Positions 31,866 through 42,541 of a DNA stretch of 64,000 bases are shown one piece after another. How positions within the stretch are numbered: position 1 is the first letter of the stretch; each line of letters opens with the position of its first letter. The notes under the pieces are model-generated. The model had not been told where the DNA came from. It worked only from the letters and a program-made list of their open reading frames with translations, and did not search any database. The DNA comes from Setoptus koraiensis. Lineage: Eukaryota; Arthropoda. Position numbers and translations under genes: made by a program. The stretch covers positions 13,206,001 through 13,270,000 of the forward strand of contig CM106586.1 of assembly GCA_048013815.1 (NCBI GenBank). The letters run 5' to 3'.

Positions 31866-33343
31866 TTCATGAGCGATTGGGCGCAAAGCGATGGGCGCAA
31901 TAAGCATAATTGAGCAACGATTGAAAAAGATGATTTATTGGCCGCGCCGGCCGACAACCGGCCCGCATTGTTGCCTAGTGACCATTGTCCAGTTGTCGGC
32001 GGCCATAAGTCACAACTGCGCGCCGACTGGATCTGTTTACTATCCATTATTATCATATCGCGCTTGATGTGGGCCCCCGATGGAAGCGTTCGCATTGTAT
32101 CGGTTGCGCTCAATTGAGTTTGTCTTGTTATTATTCTGGCCGCCATTATCCATTATTGCGCCCGACGTTCACATGGCGCCGGTTGTCGCACGCTGGCCAC
32201 GCCGACCGTTTGTGCGAATATCTGTGTCCGTTTACGTTGTCCACTAAACGGACTTTAGTTTAGACTGCCAATCGGACTGACAGTCCGAATTGGACTGACA
32301 ATTGTCAGGCGCTGTTAATAAATACAGGCCAGTGAGGCGCCAATTATTGCACAACCTTTGCCAGACTCGCTGTCATGTCCGTTCCACTTGGCATGAGCTA
32401 CAATCGCCCGCGAGCCCCAACGGGAGCCCCCGTGCCAAGAGTCACAACAAACGGGGCGCCAGTTGGGGCCAGTTGGGCCCAGTGAGGGGGTTTTTTAGCG
32501 CAGTTTGTGTGGCCGCGTTTGTTTGTTTGTGTGCGAATCATTGATTTCGCGAGCACCGGCTCATTTAATGTATTCATTGACACCGGTTCAAGTGGATCGC
32601 TCGTGTTTGACACGAGCACCCAAACAAATAAATAATCGCCGACTCGCCAACCCAGATAACGCCAGCGGATAATGAATGATGGCCTCTCGAGTTTGGGCAC
32701 CCTTGACCAGCGACTCTTGATTTTTGACCAGCGCCGCTCGCCGATGCCGGCGCTGCACTGGGCCTATAACAGGTGACCGTGGCCATACAACGTGATACTC
32801 ATTATTATTATTATGTTATCATCATATCGGCGGCTCGCTCGAACGCTGCCGAGTCAATGGGTCCGATCTGTTCTATTATGCTCTGTTCTGTTTATAGGCC
32901 AATGTTTGTGTGGCACGCGTTCCGCTTGGCCAGCCACAATTGACCAGCTACAACTGGCCAGCTACAATTGGCAAGACGGCTAATGGTGAGTTATGTAATG
33001 TGTGTCCGTTTAACCTCGCTGCTCGCTTGCCATGAACTTTAACTTGGCCGCCGCCCCTCTCATGAACTCTCGACGCTGGCCCGTTAGCCGGCCCGCTGGC
33101 CGGCCCGTTAGATGGCCCGCTGGCTGACACGGCCGATAGTGGGCCGTAACCCGCTTGCCAGTTAATAAATGGCCGGCCATTGTTGTTGGTGGCATTGTCG
33201 CCAGTCATGGCTGGCGCCATCTATCTAGGCCTATAATGACGCAATAATTCACGTGCATCATTGTGTGTATTTACGCGTGACGGTCTGTTTGCGATTTGTG
33301 GGTGCACTTGTCGCATATCCACATACCAGCATGTATTTACGGA

Positions 33344-33543
33344 TATCCACAGATACCCACAGATATCCACAAATATCCACAGATATCTACACACATCCAC
33401 AGATATCCACAGATGTCCACAGATGTCCACAGATGTCCACAAATATCCACAGCTATTCACAAATATCCACAGCTATTCACATATATCCACGGACATTCAC
33501 AAGTGTCCGCAGACATCCACAGAAATGCACGGATATCCACGGA
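33344..33543. repeat. 10-bp minisatellite TATCCACAGA, about 20 copies
   Basis: About 20 consecutive units with almost no length variation; variants include TGTCCACAGA, TATTCACAAA and CATCCACAGA. The array keeps all three frames open and so produces spurious Ser/Thr/Tyr/His-rich reading frames on the plus strand. It lies some 445 bp downstream of the ETS N-terminal exon donor, inside the intron. Confidence 0.95.
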
Positions 33544-33987
33544 TAGTGACAGGTAGTGGCCAGCAGTCACAGATAATCAATTTGCGACAATGGCGGGTCG
33601 TGCCGCACCAACCCGCACCCGTTACATAACAGCGTCTGTTATGCAACAATGACTATTGTGAACATATTGTGAATAACAATCGATCGATTATTCATTAGTG
33701 AGTGAGCTGCTTTCTGTGCAAATTGGCGACACACAATTGTCAATTGCAAGGCACTTGCAATTGGTGTGACGCGCTAAATCGATTATCCGACTGGATACTG
33801 GAGCAAGCAACACTGTTGCTGCCTGGCGAGTTCAAAGTTCACACATCGCCAACAAATCTAGCGAATCTAATAAACTATTTGATAACTAGCGGGCACGTTA
33901 CGCAACTAGCTACCGATTGCGTAACAGGCTTGTGGCGTAACAGGCCCGTTGCGTAACACGCCCGCTCAAATTGGATTAGTGACTTAC

Positions 33988-34969
33988 CGTCGTCGTCGAG
34001 AAACTCGTGCTTAACTCTATTCAATAGAGGCTTGTGGTGATGATGTTGAACTGCGGAGGCCGCATCTATGTAATGATGATGATTGTTGTTGTTGATGGCG
34101 CGCTGATTGACGTTGGCCGCACAAGTTGTGCCGCTGTCGGCGCCACTATCCGGCCCGTAAATGTTGCCCACTAAACTCATTCTGGCGCTGTTGTTGTTGT
34201 TTTTGTTGTTTGCTTGCTGTCGGCTGTTGGGCCCGCGCGACACTGTCGTTGGCTGTGCACCTGTAATGTGCAACGACGACGACGACGACGTCACCCTGTT
34301 GTTACTGTAGTTGCTGTTGTTGCTGTCGTTGTTGTTGTTGCTGCTTCTGTTGTTGCTGCAGTTGCTGTTGTTGCTGTCGTTGTTGTTGTTGCTGCTTCTG
34401 TTGTTGCTGTTGTTGCCGTTGTTGTTGCCGTGTTGGCTGCTGTTTGACTGGCTTTGAGCGACAGCTATTGAGGCAGACGCCGGCGACGATCGATGGCTGT
34501 TTGTGGTTGTCACGCTGTCACTCGAGAGCCGATTGTGCTCATTTGCATAATAGCTGTTGTTGGTGTCGTACGAGCAAGATGTGATGTTGTTGGCGCTATC
34601 TGTTGTTGCTGCGCCGGCCCGATGGTGCCGAAATCTGAACTGGTGATGATCCAAATAATCAATTTTTGAGCTGGCTTGGCCGACGTCTGAACGTTGATGC
34701 TGCTGCTGCTGATTGTGATAATAGTTGTTGTACATTCGATTGGGAGACTTTAGTGGCACCATCAATGGGCCAGTTGGGCTTGCATCGACGCCGGGCGATA
34801 ATGAGGGCGTTGTATTTTGCGATAATTGACCGCGATCCGATTGCGAATCGTCGTCACTTGAGCTGGGCGCTTGTTGATTGCAATGGTCAAGTGTGGTGGC
34901 GCTTTTCATGCACTTTTGCTGTTCACAGCCTGGCTCGGACTCGCCCAAACTGTTAACCTGTGGCCGCAT
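33988..34969 (-). CDS. Ets65A: ERG/FEV-type ETS factor, N-terminal exon (predicted)
   Basis: The minus-strand frame from ATG 34969 to donor ACG|GTAAGT (intron from 33987) encodes about 327 residues: a Ser/Asp-rich start, a Pro/Ser region with SPTGPLMVPLKSPNRM, long Asn/Ser tracts and a final LLNRVKHEFLDDD. The donor is phase 1 and the ETS exon acceptor at 26637 leaves two bases, so the two join in frame. That, the common strand, and the lack of another partner are the reasons for assigning it to the ETS gene. There is no pointed/SAM domain, as in FEV. The frame is open to 35029, so the true 5' end may be an acceptor and not the ATG chosen. Confidence 0.5.
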
Positions 34970-35701
34970 CAGCGATACAATCAGCTCAGATCGAAGGCAA
35001 CGGATTTTCCTATTGCGCAACAGCAACAATCTGACAGATTATCTAGTCGGCACTATATGTTGCGTCAGTGATCACTGATGGCTTGCTGTGTTGTTGCTAG
35101 ACTTTGGCCTCTCAATTGGCGGGCTCAATTAACTGACTGTTGCACTGGCTCTCTTATCTCTCGAATTGTATTGTTGCTCATGGATTGAATGGCCTCCTTT
35201 CGCTCACTCAACTGCCGTGTGGTCAATTGCTGTCTGGCAATCGATTGTCGCGCATTTAGTTACTGTGACAATTCTTTCGGGGGCCCCAATGGCATTTCGA
35301 CGCATACACGACAATGAGTCACTTGTGTCTACCTTTATCTAGCTGGCGCAATTGCTGATTTGGGTAATTTGGGTAAAATGGTTGTTTGTATCATCGAACG
35401 TAGTGTTCCGACAGTCGGTGCCCACTAGCATTACTGGCGCTGGCTTGCACTGACTACGGGCCCCCGAATCGCGGGGCGAAATTGCGCGCCAACTTATGCC
35501 TGGCCCCAGTAGTTCGCGTAACACGCATGCGTCACAATGCGAATTCAATTCAAATTTGCCATTTTGCTTCAATTGGCAATCTGTACAAGTCTGCGCATAG
35601 CGCACAATGCACACTTCACACTGCAAACTGCACACTGCGCCAACAATGAGCATATAGCGGCGTTCGTCGTCGCTTTGGCCAGCTAGCAAGTTGCGTCATC
35701 G

Positions 35702-35740
<39 letters not shown>

Positions 35741-36350
35741 CAGTGACCGTTGCGTTTCATTTTTTCTTTGTTCGCTCGGCTGCTTCGTATCAGCGGCGCT
35801 CGCTGCTAACGAGGCCCCAAGACAATCGCTGGACAGCGCAAACAGTGAGCGACAGTGTCGCTCGGAGCCTCGTTAGATCGATTCAGTGCGCGCTTGGCCT
35901 ATATAAAGTGGCCCGGCTGGCCCCTAATACACAAATGTATGCGCAGGCCAGTGAATATCAATGAGCCAGACAAACTGGCCGCTGGCTGGCGGGCCCGTAC
36001 GGCGCGCTTTGTGTCGCAATTAAACAATTGTCGCGAGATAAGATCGCCTCATGAGCTGCCCAGACTGCGCCGGCAGCCTGTGCGGATTGCACGCGATGGA
36101 GCAGCTTGTGCACTGCTCCATCTCGTGCACTGCTCCATCAGAAGTCTCTATCATGAGATGTCTAGCCAACTTGGCTAACAAGTTGTAAGTCAAGTTTGTG
36201 GGCCGCACAGATTGTGCGCGCCGCTCTCGGTTTGGGGGCATTTGCGCGCGCGGTGAGCGCGCCGGTGCCTGTGACGGGTGACATGACTTACGTCACGGGT
36301 ACCACCGCAAGAGCCAACTGGCACGACTGCAACAGAAATAACAGTCGACT

Positions 36351-36401
36351 GCGGCCCGACGGCCAACGCGGCCCGACGGCCAACGCGGCCCGACGGCCAA
36401 C
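36351..36401. repeat. 17-bp tandem repeat, three copies
   Basis: GCGGCCCGACGGCCAAC repeated three times exactly, then a partial decayed unit (GAGAGCCGACGGGCC). Confidence 0.93.
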
Positions 36402-36887
36402 GAGAGCCGACGGGCCGACGAGAGCGATGGCTAACGGTTAACACGTGCCACGGTTGTGTCGCGCGTAGTGGCGGCGGTCGCTGATCATTATCATTGTTGG
36501 CCAGTGAACGAGCGAGCGAATTTGTTTTCGTTGTGAGTCGTTGTGCGCCGCGGTGCGCCGCGTTGTCTCCAGTTGCAGTTAGTTATGTAACTGATAGTTG
36601 TTGTTGTCGTTGCTGTATTAGCCGCATTTGCGGAGCGCCAGCCAGCAGCGACCGAGCCGAACGGCGCTCGAGCGTCTTGCCCGGCTGTCGCGGTTGCTGT
36701 TGTTGTCGCCGTTGTTGCCGCTGTTGTTGCCGCTGTTGTCGCCGTTGTTGCCGCTGTTGTTGCTGTTGTTGTTGCTGTTGTTGCTGCTGTTGTTGCCGCT
36801 GTCATTTATGGTTTCATGACTTCATTACATTTATTCATGCCAGTCACACTGGCGTGCGACTGGCGCGCCGCGCTGCACACTGCGGCC

Positions 36888-36932
36888 GAGCCGACGTTGC
36901 ACGAGCCGACGCTGCACGAGCCGACGTTGCAC
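36888..36932. repeat. 15-bp tandem repeat, three copies
   Basis: GAGCCGACGTTGCAC three times, the middle copy with one change, followed by a truncated unit. Confidence 0.92.
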
Positions 36933-37258
36933 GAGCCGAGTACGTGCACAGCACAGAATGAGATGAAATCAGAGTGTCGCTTATCGAGCTTATCATCTCG
37001 ACCGCTCGCCTGCCACTCAATAGCCTATATAACCATCAGCAGCTAGATAACTGGATAACTAGATAGCCGCCAGAGAGCCGCCAGAGAGCCGCCAGAGAGC
37101 CGCAGTCAACGACAGCGCGGCCAACATTGTCGGCATATTCGCCCATGAATAGTCGGTCTTGGCGGCCCGTGTAAGTGTGCCAGTGTCCACTTATCTCTGT
37201 CCACAATCTCACACAATCTTGTTAAACGTATTTCTGCTCACTACGTTACATAATACGC

Positions 37259-37330
37259 TGTGCGCAATATTATTAGTGTGCGCAATATTATTAGTGTGCG
37301 CGATATTATTGGTGAGCGCGATATTATTGG
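37259..37330. repeat. 18-bp tandem repeat, four copies
   Basis: TGTGCGCAATATTATTAG and close variants (CGCGATATTATTGG) four times, then a broken fifth copy to about 37350. Confidence 0.92.
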
Positions 37331-37392
37331 GGTGTGTGCGCGATATTAGTTATGGCACGTTGCTGCTCCAAATCACGCCCTGTGTGATTTGC

Positions 37393-37429
<37 letters not shown>

Positions 37430-38063
37430 TGCCAGCCATGACTACATAATCATTAGCCGCGATACAAGCCGATACAAGAGATAACTGTTGAGATAACTCG
37501 CTCGCATGGCTCACAATGGGCCCATATGGCACCGCTGGCAGCAAGTGACAGCGAGCACAGCGACACCGGGTGACAAAACGACACGTTGCAAATGAAAAAT
37601 GATTCCGATGGATCATGTTGCCAGTGTCGCGGACCGTTAATTCTATTCTGTTTCGGTTGCTTGATTTAGCTCGCCAGCGGGCCCCTTGCCAGCCTATATC
37701 GGGCCTGCACAGCAGCAACTCGCTCGACAACTGGCACAGCAGCACGACCGCTGGCACGACAACGCATACAACAATTTATACGACAACGAATACGACAACT
37801 TATACGACAACTTGTACGACAACTTATACAGACAACAGTGCAGTGGCGAGATGGCCAGATAAACTGATTGCGAGCACTGCTTTTTACACTCATGCACCGT
37901 CTGTACATGCATTAGTAGTTGCTGTATTAGTGCCACTAGTGGTGGCACATATAGGCTATTCGACAGCGGCGAGCTTGTTATAGGAGCCGCTGGCAATCGA
38001 ACGAGACGACATTAGATTAGATTATGTGATTCGCTGATAGAAATGGCAAGGCAACGCTCGCTG

Positions 38064-38094
<31 letters not shown>

Positions 38095-38868
38095 CTCGAG
38101 CTCGAAGCCAGCCTCAAGTCAGCTGACTGTGACAGTGACAGCCAAAGTTAAAGTGACAGTGGCGAGATAGCAAACACACTAGTGGTTGTTGCTGCTAGTT
38201 GTGGCCTCTCCATACGAACACCAGCAATGTTACCAACGTAACCAACGATATTGCGCAACCATTTGCGTTACGTAACCAGAGGTATTGCGCAACTAACGGC
38301 ATTACGGTATTAAGCAACGGTTGCTGGTTGTTACGTAATACGCAACACGCAATAAGCGCCGTACGTTGGCGCGATGTTTGATTGGCCTTGATAAGATTGA
38401 TGATTGATTGACAATGTGACAGTGAATCGTGCGCCATCGGCGCTGGTCTCGCTCGCGTTGAATCGGCACGTTGCTCGTTAGTCGCTAGCCAAAAGTACAA
38501 ATTGTGGTCGCGCGTTTTCAAGTTTGCAAAATGCTGCTCTTTGCACGCGCTGTTTGCGCCATTTTCCATTTTCCACTCGCCAACAGCAACCCGTGGCAAC
38601 ACGTACACATACTTACATGCGTTTATTATTATTATTAGATGGACGCGTATCCATCGTAGGCTAACGGACCATATAGGGACCCCACTGGCCCCACTGGACG
38701 CACTGGCCCATTAGCCTAGGCACAGCGTGCATCAACTGTCCACTGGCACAATGCCGGTGCCGGTGGCGCAATATTCAATAGCGTTTAGCGCACGGCACAG
38801 CGCACACGGCACAGGTAGGCATAATTGTGCAATATGGCACCGTTACCATTTATAACTACAGCTATTAG

Positions 38869-38918
38869 CATGTTGGAGCGTGGGAAGGGCCACTCAGGCC
38901 TCTTCCACGCGCGACATG
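38869..38918. other. 50-nt imperfect hairpin
   Basis: CATGT (38869-38873) pairs with ACATG (38914-38918), GCGTGG (38878-38883) with its complement CCACGC, and GGCC (38888-38891) with GGCC (38897-38900) around a 5-nt loop. Small mismatches and G-U pairs separate the blocks. About 20 pairs in all. Confidence 0.4.
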
Positions 38919-39186
38919 ACATAACGGGCGATTGTTGTGACATTATCATTGTTATTATTATTATTATTATTATTATTGCTGCACAGCCGATATCGCGTTA
39001 CAATATCAAGAGCGGAGCCATATTTGTCGCAGTGTGTTGGCTGTCATTGGACCGTCGTGTGCTCCACTTTCATTATGCACTTCACCCGTGTGTCACACAA
39101 GTTGGTACACACAACCGACTTGTGTATTGAATGTATGTATACTGTATGTATTCGGGTTAGTGGATCATACAAGTTGCATCATCTGA

Positions 39187-39246
39187 CATCGTCTGACAAC
39201 AAGCGATCTGACAACAAGCGATCTGACAACAAGCGATCTGACAACA
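39187..39246. repeat. 15-bp tandem repeat, four copies
   Basis: GATCTGACAACAAGC repeated four times almost exactly. Confidence 0.92.
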
Positions 39247-39442
39247 ACATCAAACAGCGACGCACACACAAATATTTGCACACACTCACACCGGCGGCTT
39301 GACCGCACCAGCTCAACCGACTCACCTCAATCAATCAGACCGGGCCGGCTCAATACGAGATAGATCAATTAGCCGCGCTGGTGTCTTGTGACAGCTGACC
39401 TCAATCCGTTGTCGCACAACGGATTGAGCCGGCCACTGGTCA

Positions 39443-39542
39443 GTTGGTGTCCGTTGATGTCCGTTGATGTTTGTTGATGCCGGCCGATGTCAGCTGATGT
39501 CTGCTGATGCCTGCTGATGCCGACCGATGTCAGCTGACGACG
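39443..39542. repeat. 10-bp tandem repeat GTTGATGTCC-like
   Basis: About ten units with fixed 10-bp spacing (GTTGATGTCC, GTTGATGTTT, GCTGATGCCT, GCCGATGTCA). The minus strand reads as His/Gln/Thr/Ser-rich pseudo-coding sequence because of the repeat. Confidence 0.88.
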
Positions 39543-40300
39543 CCCAGTCGATGAGGCGACTTTGCTGAGCAACCTTGTGCAACTTTGTTGTGCAACTTTG
39601 TTGTGCAACTTGACCGCCGCAACTCGACCGCCGCAACTCGCACGAAACTCGCCTCGACTGACCGGTGTCCGATTGTGCACAGCGCCACAAGCGGCCAACG
39701 GACTAGACAACATTTGCTGCCATTTGCTGGTTAGTCGTTGTGTCTGGTCACACAGGCTCATTTGTACAGTTGTGGTGCCCGTTGGCAGTGCTGGTTTGTA
39801 CCTCGTCGTGGCGCTGCCCAGTCCCGTGTCGGACAATGTCAATGTCCACTGATAATGTTGTTGTTCATCGCAATGTTTTGACTTTGCCCATCAGCATTGT
39901 TGTTACATAATCACTGGCGCTTGTTCGTGTTCGTGGCTGCTCGCTGATTATTGATTGTGATTGGAATCATTGGAGCAAGCGCACGCAACGGCGACGGCGT
40001 GTGCCACACACAACTTACTTGTTAGCTGAACTAACTGTTCTTGGGGCCCCGTTCTTCGGCGCACTCCGGCCAACAATTCTCGAACGGCAATGATCACGGC
40101 ACACACACACACACTCGCATAAATGACAATGATGAGAAACCAAGAGACTTGATGTTATGTCACTTAGGTTACTCATGTTGTGTGTGTGTGTCGTGTGCGC
40201 CGCCAACGAGCATCTTTGTCATTGTTGTTGGCTGTCTCATTTGCTGGCCGCCTGCAACGGTTGTTGCATCACGCGTGCGTGTGATCAATGTCACTCTTGT

Positions 40301-40400
40301 TGTTGTCGCCGGTTGTCGCTGGTTGTCGCTGGTTGTCGCTGGTTGTGGCTGGTTGTTGCTGGCTGTCGCTGGTTGTTGCTGGCCGTTGTTGGCTGTTGTT
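40301..40400. repeat. 10-bp tandem repeat GGTTGTCGCT-like
   Basis: Nine or ten units of GGTTGTCGCT/GGTTGTTGCT with fixed 10-bp spacing. Confidence 0.93.
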
Positions 40401-41077
40401 GCTGTCGGCGGTGTCAGTGTCAGCGTAGAGTGGCTCGGGAAGGGGTCGCAAACATGATGTAGTAAGAGCAAAAGTATAACAATTTTCCCATCGATTGAAT
40501 TGATGATACTCGCACACGCGCGCATACTCACAGGCCGGCATAAAATCAACACACACAACAATAGGCACGCGCTTTCGAATTTTCCCTCTTGCAACTTCGA
40601 AGCGACCAACGGCTGCTCGGCCAGCGAACGCGTCGCGCGTTCGAATTTGCAACTCGCAACGCACAATTGGAACGTGCAATTCGAACAGCACACGTTGCGC
40701 CAGAAAGAAGCCGAGACAAATCTTGACAATCACTGCTCTGCTGTTATGTCATCGTTCTGTGAAGCGCCATTCAAATGTGAATGGCCACACACTCGCACAC
40801 ACAAATGAAATGAATCAAATGAACAACAACAACGCCGTGATTAGTTACATAACATGTGCGACAATGTGTGCACGAGTTGTGCAATTGTCGTGCCTCGTGC
40901 CTCGTAAATATTGAATACGAGCATGGCCGCTGGAAAAAATTGAATTCAATTGATTCGATTCGAACTGTATTGAATCGAATCGAGCGAGTGATGAGCCCGT
41001 CAGAAGAGAATTGAATCATCACAAATGGACGCTTGATTGGCCCACGCTCTATTGCGACCAACAGACCGTAAGCCCAT

Positions 41078-41079
<2 letters not shown>

Positions 41080-41115
<36 letters not shown>
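41080..41115. repeat. (CA)18 microsatellite
   Basis: An uninterrupted CA dinucleotide run of 36 bases. Confidence 0.97.
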
Positions 41116-41118
<3 letters not shown>

Positions 41119-42541
41119 GCATTCACATCAACGGCTTTTGTCATTCAGTTTATTTGCTTGTTAGCAAAGTTGTTGCTGTCAGGTTCCAACTCGCCCCCAA
41201 TTCGTTGGTCACTGCGCTCTATTAGGTGTTGACATGGTGGTTTGCCCACACACACACACGCACACCCTATGAGAAATATAAAGTGACGTAATTTCTCGCA
41301 ATGATTTTCGGGCTGGTTGTTTCAGCGTCGGCCAGCCAGTTAACCCGCTACCCGAGCCAGTTAAAAGTCACACTGTTAAAACGCATCTTGCTCGAAGCGA
41401 CAATCGTCCAATCTATATGGGGCATTGTTGCTGCCGAGGTCGCAAATAACAGGCCACAACATAATAAGTCGATCTAAATTAAAAGCAACAATGAATGACT
41501 GTTTTGTTGAAGACACTGGAAACAATCGTCGCTGCAAAGATCGCCCCTACGCCTATAAGCTCGCCTAATCTCTCGTCTAATTCAAAATTGATTTGCATTT
41601 GATTAACTCGGCTTCGATTTTCTCGCTTTTCCATGCGCCAACAATTTGTATATAGCACACATGTATATGTTTACGTATACATACACATATATATATACAT
41701 GTATTTATATGTGTTGTTGTTGTCTCACAACCAAATCTAAACTGTAATCACCGCCATCATTGGCTCACTCTCACATTTAACACAAAACCATCATGCCACG
41801 ATTTTTTCCAGCTACTACTCAAAGAGCGCTGCTGGTAGCTAGCACCACTAGCTACAACCAGCTTTTATCCACTGGGCGCAAATATAACAACGGAAGTGAC
41901 GTGGTGTGTGCGTGCCTGGACTTACGACAATAACGGTGCACGATTTAAGCTACTACCACTACTACTACTACCACTGAACGTTACAACTACTGTTACTGTG
42001 GCCCAAACAAAGTAGCTTAAGCAGCTACCATATACCACCACCGACACTATTATATCGGAGCCAGCCTATATAATGTAGCTCGCTTATTATTCTTGCTCGC
42101 ACAAGCCTGTCTTCTAATGCTAACGCTAGTTAGTGTTGTTGTTGTTGGCGCAACTGCTGTTGTTGCTATTATCTAGATTAAAGAGTAACGAACAACTCCG
42201 ACGAGCGAATGCTGGCGTTACATTAGTTATCAGAATCCACTTCTTTCACTTGACGCGCCAGGACACACTCCTTTCGAAGCAACTCCTACTGGCATGGGAA
42301 CTTGTGCGTGTGTGTCTAGGGAAAGAAATCTGTAACATAACTGTCGTCTGACGCCAATGCTACATATGATTTGCGGTTATAGTGATACTCGAGATAGCCA
42401 TAATGAGCTTTCAGTTCAGCTTTACTTCCTACAAGGTACGAGCGCCCAACTCAATGTTGTACACGTTATTGTGGAGTTCAATAATGAAAATAAAGAGACT
42501 AGAGGCAAAAGTTATTTAATAAGTCTACTTTTTACTAGCAA

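Larger units (their letters stand above)
26637..33987 (-). other. Long ETS-gene intron (predicted)
   Basis: About 7.35 kb between two phase-compatible exons. It is mostly GC-rich with no recognisable gene except one weak Cys4 exon candidate (28393-28575). It contains several minisatellites and hairpins listed separately, a (GTT)n run at 28018-28060, an 18-bp array at 30592-30645, and small perfect inverted repeats at 29899-29939 and 30129-30165. Confidence 0.5.
34970..42541. other. GC-rich gene desert upstream of the ETS gene
   Basis: 7.5 kb without a supportable gene. It holds a (GTT)13 run at 35701-35740, a TATATAAAG string at 35900-35908, a GTT/GCT-rich low-complexity block at 36595-36800, an AAC run at about 37391-37430, an ATT run at 38952-38978 and many minisatellites. 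It may contain the promoter, 5' UTR exons and enhancers of the ETS gene, but no specific site can be named with confidence. Sequence becomes AT-richer after about 41.2 kb. Confidence 0.55.

Noticed and set aside
32550-32629. Plus-strand frame with FNVFIDTGSSGSLVF, resembling the aspartic-protease active site
   Set aside because: The frame is about 50 codons, has no start, and the residue after DTGSS is Gly, which that motif does not allow. No second Asp-Thr/Ser-Gly lobe or other protease sequence is nearby.
33344-33543. Many TTATCCACA-like DnaA-box matches suggesting a replication origin
   Set aside because: They are by-products of a 10-bp minisatellite in animal DNA; DnaA boxes have no meaning here.
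33253-33629. Overlapping Tyr/His/Ser/Thr-rich open frames on the plus strand
   Set aside because: All three frames are open because the 10-bp repeat lacks stops; no protein family is visible.
35339-35689. Minus-strand frame of 116 codons with several cysteines
   Set aside because: Cysteine spacing fits no known domain and codon composition is like the surrounding non-coding DNA.
36595-36961. Cys/Leu-rich open frames over the GTT/GCT low-complexity block
   Set aside because: Translation of simple repeats in several frames; no start context or conserved sequence.
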